From assembly GCA_032358255.1 (NCBI GenBank), contig JAULBX010027286.1, positions 1 to 39,021 of the forward strand: a stretch of 39,021 nt of DNA, written 5' to 3'. Below the pieces are notes generated by a model. The model was not told the DNA's origin and searched no databases. It saw only the letters and a program-made list of their open reading frames with translations. Positions 38,877 to 39,021 of the stretch are shown here, in pieces. Source of the stretch: Heterotrichella gracilis (lineage: Eukaryota > Sar > Xanthophyceae > Tribonematales > Xanthonemataceae). Position 1 is the first letter of the stretch. Each line of letters begins with the position of its first letter. The position numbers were made by a program, and so were the translations under genes.

Positions 38877-39021
38877 GAAAGGCCCAGGCCCGGCAAAGCG
38901 AGTGTCACCACACCTGATCGAGTGGCTGAATGGGGTGGAGAGCGGACGGTCTGGTGGTGAGTCCTTCAACCATGAACTCAGACATTCAATCGGCTTGAAA
39001 GGCCTCAAACGCGAGGTCAAC
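38851..39021 (+). CDS. Partial open frame at right edge, unrecognised
   Basis: From the ATG at 38851 (context GCCCATGGG) a frame stays open for 57 codons to the window end. It starts MGKRRHCREKG, then RVSPHLIEWLNG, and continues with Gly, His and Lys-rich sequence. It overlaps the previous ORF in another frame. Its reading looks partly natural, but no family is recognised and the 3' part is missing, so it may be chance. Confidence 0.2.
   Translation, partial: MGKRRHCREKGPGPAKRVSPHLIEWLNGVESGRSGGESFNHELRHSIGLKGLKREVN

Noticed and set aside
38600..38917. Arg-rich 105-codon plus-strand frame
   Set aside because: The Arg-rich run is the out-of-frame shadow of the GC3-rich 38745-38876 reading.

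Overview
This is nuclear DNA from a eukaryote, most likely a green alga. Genes are cut by many short GT-AG introns with TGCAG-type acceptors, coding exons are GC-rich, and two products carry plastid-type leader peptides. A CDKL-family kinase suggests a lineage with cilia. No genus can be named from the sequence alone. All gene models were joined by hand from exon reading frames; in every multi-exon gene the codon phase carries across each junction.

Left to right: (1) 258-1311 (-), the 5' part of an unrecognised plastid-targeted protein that runs off the left edge. (2) 2583-5019 (-), a plastid DUF1517 membrane protein. (3) 6397-10194 (+), an M14 cytosolic-carboxypeptidase-like metallopeptidase. 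(4) 11224-13026 (+), an SLC35B1/UTR-type nucleotide-sugar transporter. (5) 14930-16851 (-), an unrecognised helical, armadillo-like protein. (6) 18244-21852 (+), an organelle-targeted DnaJ protein that lacks the zinc finger. (7) 23514-28293 (-), a CDKL kinase with a 580-residue disordered tail. (8) 29079-34899 (+), the AP-2 adaptor alpha subunit in 20 exons. (9) 35761-36153 (-), a 44-residue one-helix membrane protein split over two exons. (10) 36870-38468 (+), a secreted protein with two cysteine-rich modules and a proline-rich tail. The last 300 bases hold a short ORF of bacterial character and a partial ORF at the edge.

The genes do not form a pathway; this is ordinary mixed housekeeping content. 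From gene 4 onwards, divergent and convergent pairs alternate. Transporter/helical protein, DnaJ/kinase and AP-2/44-residue gene are tail-to-tail. Helical protein/DnaJ, kinase/AP-2 and 44-residue/cysteine-rich are head-to-head.

The most unusual signals are structural. Introns 2, 5 and 6 of the M14 gene each hold a long inverted repeat able to fold into a 118-150 nt hairpin, like a precursor of small RNAs or a fold-back element. Intron 7 of that gene holds a decayed copy of the preceding exon end. Two convergent intergenic regions each hold two near-perfect 10-11 bp-arm palindromes. Protein-level oddities are the zinc-finger-less DnaJ, a Ser-Asp-Tyr activation loop in the kinase, three DPF motifs in the AP-2 alpha hinge, and the 44-residue gene.
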